Shown here in pieces: positions 14,717-18,459 of a stretch of 18,459 bases of DNA. The notes under the pieces were generated by a model. That model was not told where the DNA came from, ran no database searches, and worked only from the letters and a program-made list of their open reading frames with translations. Position numbers and translations under genes: made by a program. Within the stretch, counting starts at the first letter, position 1, and each line of letters starts with the position of its first letter. This stretch comes from JAWLBR01 sp041687495 (GTDB lineage: Bacteria > Bacillota > Limnochordia > DTU087 > JAAYGB01): positions 1-18,459 of the forward strand of contig JAWLBR010000063.1 in assembly GCA_041687495.1 (NCBI GenBank), in the 5' to 3' direction.

Positions 14717-16099
14717 ATGGCAGTAAAGGGTAAGGAGAGACCAGTGCGCAAGGGTGCTCGTTATCAGTTGGAGATCTCTGGGTTGGGGCACTCAGGAGAA
14801 GGGGTTGCACGGGCAGACAATTTCACCGTCTTCGTTGAAGATGGACTTCCAGGAGATACCGTCACCGCCGTAGTGACCGAAGTAAAGAAGAACTACGGTC
14901 GAGCGAAACTAGTTCAAGTGGACAAGCCATCGCCATATCGAATCACGCCGCAATGCTCAGTACATGCCTCATGTGGAGGTTGTCAGCTCCAGACCTTTGA
15001 TTATAGCAGACAGCTGGAGTGGAAGCAGCGCCGGGTGGAGGAGGAGATTACCCGGATTGGTGGGCTGGCAGGGGTGACGGTACTGCCGGTGATTGGGATG
15101 GATACTCCCTTTGCATACCGTAACAAGGCACAGTACCCTGTGCAAAAAGATGCAGAAGGACGGATTGTACTGGGCTTCTATGCTAAAGGCACCCATAAAG
15201 TTGTCGAGGCTCCGCAGGGGTGCTTCATCGATCATCCGCTGAACACAAAGGCGATTCGCGCGGCAGCTTTCCTTCTCAACCAACTGAATGCATCGGTGTA
15301 CGATGAGCAGACGGGGGTCGGTCTGTTCAGGCATATAGTGGCCAGAACCAGTGCGGCCAGAGGAGAAGTGATGCTGGTGCTGGTGACCAACGGCATGGAG
15401 ATCCCGCAGCAACAGCAACTGCTCTCCAGTCTGCGGGAGGCGGTTCCCGAGCTGGTTAGCATTGCTCAGAACATCAATACCGCTAATACCAACGTCATTT
15501 TCGGGAGAGAGACTAAGCTGCTGTGGGGCAGGCCGACGATCCAAGATACCATCGGCCACCTCACCTTCGAGATATCTCCACGGTCGTTTTTCCAGGTTAA
15601 TCCCGTCCAGACGGAGGTTCTGTACCAGAAGGCCAAGGAGTATGCTGGCCTCAGCGGAATAGAGACGGTGGTTGATGGCTATTGCGGGATTGGGACTATT
15701 GCTCTGTTCGTGGCAGACCAGGCCGAGCGCGTGATAGGCATTGAGGATGTTCCCGAAGCAATCGCCGACGCCAAACGTAACGCTGCTTACAACGACATTG
15801 ACAACGCCGAGTTCTTCGCAGATCGGGTCGAAACTCGTTTGCCGGCATTGGTGGAATCTGGACTGCGACCGGATGTGGTTATTCTCGATCCACCCCGTCG
15901 CGGCGTTGACCCAGCCGTGCTCGATGCCGTCGCCGCTGCCGGGGTTTCGCGATTGGTCTACGTGTCCTGTAATCCTAGTTCGCTGGCTAGGGATCTGGCG
16001 TATCTAGACAGGGTAGGCTACGAGACTCGCATGGTCCAACCGGTGGACATGTTTCCCCACACGAGTCATGTGGAGTGTGTAGTACTGCTGGAACGTTGA
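14717..16099 (+). CDS. rlmD: 23S rRNA (uracil-5-)-methyltransferase, RlmD/RlmCD type
   Basis: The 460-residue protein methylates C5 of uridines in 23S rRNA with S-adenosylmethionine and is probably cytoplasmic. Residues 10-70 form a TRAM domain for RNA binding. Cys80, Cys86, Cys89 and Cys169 match the four ligands of the iron-sulfur cluster seen in RumA/RlmD. The methyltransferase domain has the SAM loop DGYCGIGT (320-327), DPPRRG (391-396) and VYVSCNP with nucleophile Cys418; Glu453 in HVECVV is the expected base. In B. subtilis the single enzyme RlmCD modifies U747 and U1939. The start is ATG 14717, with a weak GGGGGT six bases upstream. The frame is open 420 bases further, but that part overlaps the Tyr-rich gene and has no family similarity. 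It follows a structured leader and ends near an IS element. Confidence 0.93.
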   Translation: MAVKGKERPVRKGARYQLEISGLGHSGEGVARADNFTVFVEDGLPGDTVTAVVTEVKKNYGRAKLVQVDKPSPYRITPQCSVHASCGGCQLQTFDYSRQLEWKQRRVEEEITRIGGLAGVTVLPVIGMDTPFAYRNKAQYPVQKDAEGRIVLGFYAKGTHKVVEAPQGCFIDHPLNTKAIRAAAFLLNQLNASVYDEQTGVGLFRHIVARTSAARGEVMLVLVTNGMEIPQQQQLLSSLREAVPELVSIAQNINTANTNVIFGRETKLLWGRPTIQDTIGHLTFEISPRSFFQVNPVQTEVLYQKAKEYAGLSGIETVVDGYCGIGTIALFVADQAERVIGIEDVPEAIADAKRNAAYNDIDNAEFFADRVETRLPALVESGLRPDVVILDPPRRGVDPAVLDAVAAAGVSRLVYVSCNPSSLARDLAYLDRVGYETRMVQPVDMFPHTSHVECVVLLER

Positions 16100-16270
16100 A
16101 ACGCCTTGGTGGTGGGTGTTTTGGGAGTTTTGGTTTCGGGCGGGATGAGTGGAAATGGTGGTTATTTGGTCATAGGAAACATATGTGGCAATGGGGAACA
16201 TATTCCGGTGGTTTGAAGGGGTTTGTGGGCTGGGGAGAGAATGTTAGATTCGGGACGGAGACAATTATTA
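16100..16270. other. G/T-rich gap between rlmD-like gene and IS
   Basis: About 170 bases rich in G and T on the plus strand and poor in C. A GGAACATAT-like word occurs twice (near 16168 and 16196). I see no gene with a ribosome site, no terminator stem and no convincing promoter. Confidence 0.4.
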
Positions 16271-16297
16271 GGCTGACTTGACGGGTCTATGTTACAA

Positions 16298-16306
16298 TTC
16301 CGGACA
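16298..16306 (+). repeat. Left inner inverted-repeat core of the IS
   Basis: TTCCGGACA is the exact inverse complement of TGTCCGGAA at 17497-17505. Confidence 0.7.
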
Positions 16307-16345
16307 TGATGGTAAGATAACACAAAGAGGAAGTGAGGGGTCATC

Positions 16346-17491
16346 ATGTCCCAAAAGCGACGACGTTATGACGAGGATTTTAAGAGGAATGCTGTCAAGT
16401 TGAGTTATGCTACATCCAAGACCATTGAAGCGCTCTGTGAAGATCTAGGCATAAGCCCAAGTATACTCTATCGCTGGCGTAGGAAGTACACCAGTGAAGG
16501 CCAAGAGACGCCGGCTGTCGCTGAGCAGGAAAAGATGCGGAAGTTGCAGATAGTTGAAAATGGAGAACGAAATGCTAAAAAAAGCAGCGGCTTACTTTGC
16601 GAAAAACCTGAAGTGAAATTCAAGTTCATTCGCAATAATCCAGAGCATCCCGTTTCAAAGTGGGCCGCATTACTTGGTGTATCAACCAGCGGATATTACA
16701 ACTGGTTAAATACACAGCCAGAACGGGAGCGACAACAGAGGATTCTGACCGATAAGATCTGAGAAATTTTTCAGAAAAGCGATAATACGTATGGCGTGGA
16801 CCGAATCTGTGGGGTCTTACGGAAAAAGGGTTTTAAAGCGTCCTATAGGCGTGTTCAGAGCATCATGGAGGCACAAGGCTTGATTTCTATCCATAGGCGC
16901 AGACGACAACGCTCATTGACCGATAGCCGCAAAGCTCGAGGCGCAGGATACGTCAATCACGTCCGGGAACTCAACATCACCGAACCCTTCCAGGTCATTG
17001 CCAGCGACATCAGTTACATTCGTACCGGTCAAGGTTTTGAGTATCTCTGTACAATCAAGGATGTAGTCAGCGGTATTGCATTGGCACATACCATGGCCGA
17101 CAACATGAAATCCGATCTTGTCGTACAGACCATTAAAAAGGCAGTTAGAAATTGGGATCTGCCAGACGGATGCATATTTCACAGTGACAGAGGTGCCCAG
17201 TACACTGCCGAGGCCGTTAGAGCCTTACTTAGCAAAGAGCACCTGGTACAAAGCTTTTCCCGGGTAGGAAAACCTGGAGACAATTCATGGAGCGAAAGCT
17301 TCTTCGCAAATCTCAAAAAGGAAGCCGTTCATTGGCGACACTTCCCGACTCGTTCAGAAGCTCGCCAAGCCATATTTGCATTTATCGAGGCGTTCTACAA
17401 TACCAGACGAGTACAAAAACGATTGGGCTATCTAACTCCTATCGAGTGGCTAAACCGCCATACTAAAACCAATTTGATGAGTGTTGCTTAA
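16346..17491 (+). pseudogene. IS3-family transposase, disrupted by frameshift and nonsense codon
   Basis: The first 65 residues are an OrfA helix-turn-helix (RRRYDEDFKRNAVKLSYAT..., SPSILYRWRRKY). The rest is OrfB with an rve/DDE core: Asp in IASDIS, Asp in FHSDRGAQYT and Glu in WSESFFANLKKE are all present. Two lesions are seen. First, an in-frame TGA at 16760-16762 interrupts KI*EIFQKS, where relatives have KIREIF, so CGA to TGA is likely. Second, the N-terminal part is in the OrfB frame, yet KMENEMLKKAAAYFAKNLK, the usual OrfA ending, is encoded one base later (16557-16613) and ends at TGA 16614-16616. A small indel near 16548-16556 is thus inferred. After the nonsense codon the frame stays open to TAA at 17489-17491. 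The gene is AT-richer than the neighbours. Confidence 0.85.
16577..16584 (+). promoter_or_regulatory. Relic A7G programmed -1 frameshift site
   Basis: Seven A residues followed by G lie in the OrfA frame as CTA AAA AAA GCA. A -1 slip reads AAA AAA AGC and enters OrfB. This is the classical IS3-family slippery heptamer, which the upstream indel now bypasses. Confidence 0.75.
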
Positions 17492-17496
17492 CTGAT

Positions 17497-17505
17497 TGTC
17501 CGGAA
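17497..17505 (-). repeat. Right inner inverted-repeat core of the IS
   Basis: TGTCCGGAA, partner of 16298-16306, lies just after the transposase stop and before the outward TTGACT words. Confidence 0.7.
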
Positions 17506-17520
17506 AAGTGTTGACTTCCC

Positions 17521-17549
17521 TTGACTTGAGCCAAAGCGAAAGGTAATGT
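17521..17549 (+). promoter_or_regulatory. Possible outward promoter at the IS right end
   Basis: TTGACT (17521-17526) is a 5/6 match to a -35, and TAATGT (17544-17549) 17 bases on is a weak -10. A second TTGACT lies at 17511-17516. It faces the gene at 17648. The -10 is poor, so this is tentative. Confidence 0.3.
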
Positions 17550-17647
17550 ATAGCGAAGGTCTTTGGAGTACACCGATGTGGAAGTTGTAACGATACAGAT
17601 ATTGTCTATGTAGCAATTAGGCGAGATGTTAAAAGGTGGTGCATACA

Positions 17648-18361
17648 ATGACTAAGTTCACCAAGAATAATCAAAAGGAAAAGGCTTCTAGAATTGCTTT
17701 TGAAGCACTATTGAACCCTTGGGACTGTGCCACCTATGAACATGATATTGGCATTGATCTAATTGTGCAACCTTTTGATGAGACAATAGCGGATCCAGAA
17801 GATGATTCGTTGCGACTATTCGAGAAGAGGTTCTTGGTGCAGCTGAAATCTACTTCAGAGAAGATTTTGGCATCGGCGTGTGCAAAGATAAAAGTTGACA
17901 CGGCACATCTCCAAGATTGGAGAAGGCAGAAAGACCCAGTCATGGTCGCCAGGTACTATATGGAAGCCCGTTCCTTCTATTATGTTTGGGTCGACGAAGT
18001 CATGGTCAAGGAAGGACAAGATACCCAAACGGTATATCTAAGCCACCCTCTATGTGACTCAAATAAGGATGAAGCTAAAGAATCCATTCTTTCGCATCTC
18101 AGCCCGCCTAGAATCAGTCCGCTTAGATATGTACCCAATGTTCGTGATACATCAAAAGGTACTGGTTACTTAAGAATAGACGAGATAAGAAGTGGTAAGC
18201 AAATTCATGAATTGCTTAGCGGCGGGTTTTTCAACGGTTTAAAGAAAGAGATGATTCACAAAAATAAAGTATTTGAACTAAAAGCACAGTGTGCAAGAAC
18301 CCCCAGCAATATTCGTAGTCGGCTCGAATTAGTCATAGGGCTTATACTGATCGGCGAATAG
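17648..18361 (+). CDS. DUF4365-type protein with PD-(D/E)xK-like motif
   Basis: The 237-residue protein fits DUF4365 as I know it. A short helix with RIAFEALLNPWDC is followed by EHDIGIDLIVQPF, then FLVQLKST, a helix with HLQDWRR and the strand FYYVWVDE. Asp37 of GID and the Q65-L-K67 triplet fit the PD-(D/E)xK nuclease core, here with Gln in place of the acidic residue. Such domains occur in several phage-defence loci and in stand-alone genes, so nuclease activity is only inferred. The last 80 residues are not recognised and end in LVIGLILIGE. The start is ATG 17648 with AAAGGTGG about nine bases upstream; a GTG at 17636 overlaps that site and is rejected. It lies just downstream of an IS and is AT-richer than the first 16 kb, which suggests transfer. 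No partner is visible before the window ends. Confidence 0.78.
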   Translation: MTKFTKNNQKEKASRIAFEALLNPWDCATYEHDIGIDLIVQPFDETIADPEDDSLRLFEKRFLVQLKSTSEKILASACAKIKVDTAHLQDWRRQKDPVMVARYYMEARSFYYVWVDEVMVKEGQDTQTVYLSHPLCDSNKDEAKESILSHLSPPRISPLRYVPNVRDTSKGTGYLRIDEIRSGKQIHELLSGGFFNGLKKEMIHKNKVFELKAQCARTPSNIRSRLELVIGLILIGE

Positions 18362-18432
18362 GTCCGTCGCTATTTTATGTGGGTAACCGGTATAAACTGA
18401 CAGCATATGAAACATGATGGAGGTATCTTTTG

Positions 18433-18459
18433 TTGCTTCCGCAAGTGTATATAGAATCG
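18433..18459 (+). CDS. Possible start of a further gene, partial
   Basis: GGAGGT at 18418-18423 is nine bases before a TTG at 18433, and the frame is open to the window edge for nine codons (LPQVYIES). Too short to name; it might be a partner of the DUF4365 gene. Confidence 0.3.

Larger units (their letters stand above)
16271..17532 (+). mobile_element. Degenerate IS3-family insertion sequence
   Basis: The element has a two-part transposase and imperfect ends. Left GGCTGACTTGACGGG (from 16271) and TTCCGGACA (16298-16306) match the right end TGTCCGGAA (17497-17505) and CCCTTGACTTGAGCC (to 17532) in inverted orientation. The innermost 9 bases are exact, and outer identity is partial. I could not define a target-site duplication, and GGC/GCC at the borders is itself inverted, so the exact borders may be a few bases off. 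Length of about 1.26 kb fits the IS3 family (IS150/IS2-like). Two lesions in the transposase suggest it no longer moves by itself. Confidence 0.85.

Noticed and set aside
1..18459. tRNA, rRNA, origin or known riboswitch
   Set aside because: No cloverleaf, rRNA signature, DnaA-box cluster or recognised riboswitch core was seen by eye; a covariance-model search could still find one.

Overview
The window looks like chromosome of an endospore-forming member of the Bacillota (Firmicutes), probably a clostridial or limnochordial lineage and not a classical Bacillus. The reasons are strong AGGAGG-type ribosome sites on nearly every gene, GTG and TTG starts, a gene set matching the Bacillus subtilis spore-coat genes cotSA, cotS and ytcABC, and several small low-complexity proteins of coat type. 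No 16S rRNA or other taxonomic marker is present, so the lineage is an inference. The first 16 kb has a moderate-GC look. The last 1 kb is visibly more AT-rich.

Layout. (1) 1-1552: the end of trkA and all of trkH, which form a potassium uptake system, closed by a strong hairpin. (2) 1740-4021: a two-PRC-barrel protein with a long disordered linker, then an endonuclease IV-family TIM barrel. (3) 4233-4697: an extremely acidic Glu/Asp protein with similar amphipathic segments at both ends. (4) 4895-11132: a spore-surface polysaccharide locus. A cotSA-type glycosyltransferase on the minus strand diverges from a CotS-family kinase-fold protein. The latter is followed by UDP-glucose 6-dehydrogenase, a UDP-sugar epimerase and a second cotSA/ytcC-type glycosyltransferase. 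Read together, UDP-glucose is oxidised to UDP-glucuronate, epimerised (perhaps to UDP-galacturonate) and transferred to a coat or crust glycan. (5) 11244-11888, minus: a low-complexity Lys/Ser/Asp/Glu protein with a TTG start, convergent with the glycosyltransferase across a bidirectional terminator. (6) 12094-13710: a cytoplasmic gamma-glutamyltranspeptidase-family protein. (7) 13949-14583: two small probable coat proteins, one a predicted beta-barrel and one a Tyr/Gly/Pro protein with three KYPVYP repeats. They are preceded by a repeat-rich promoter region and followed by a strong hairpin. (8) 14717-16099: an RlmD/RlmCD-type 23S rRNA m5U methyltransferase with a structured leader. (9) 16271-17532: a decayed IS3-family element. 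(10) 17648-18361: a DUF4365-type protein with a PD-(D/E)xK-like motif. A possible partial gene starts at 18433.

The points most worth a second look are the acidic protein with matching end segments, the spore-coat cluster with its accessory low-complexity proteins, the nested stem region upstream of the rRNA methyltransferase, the doubly mutated IS3 transposase that still shows its frameshift signal, and the DUF4365 protein just downstream of a possible outward-facing promoter at the IS end. No CRISPR array, rRNA or tRNA gene was seen.
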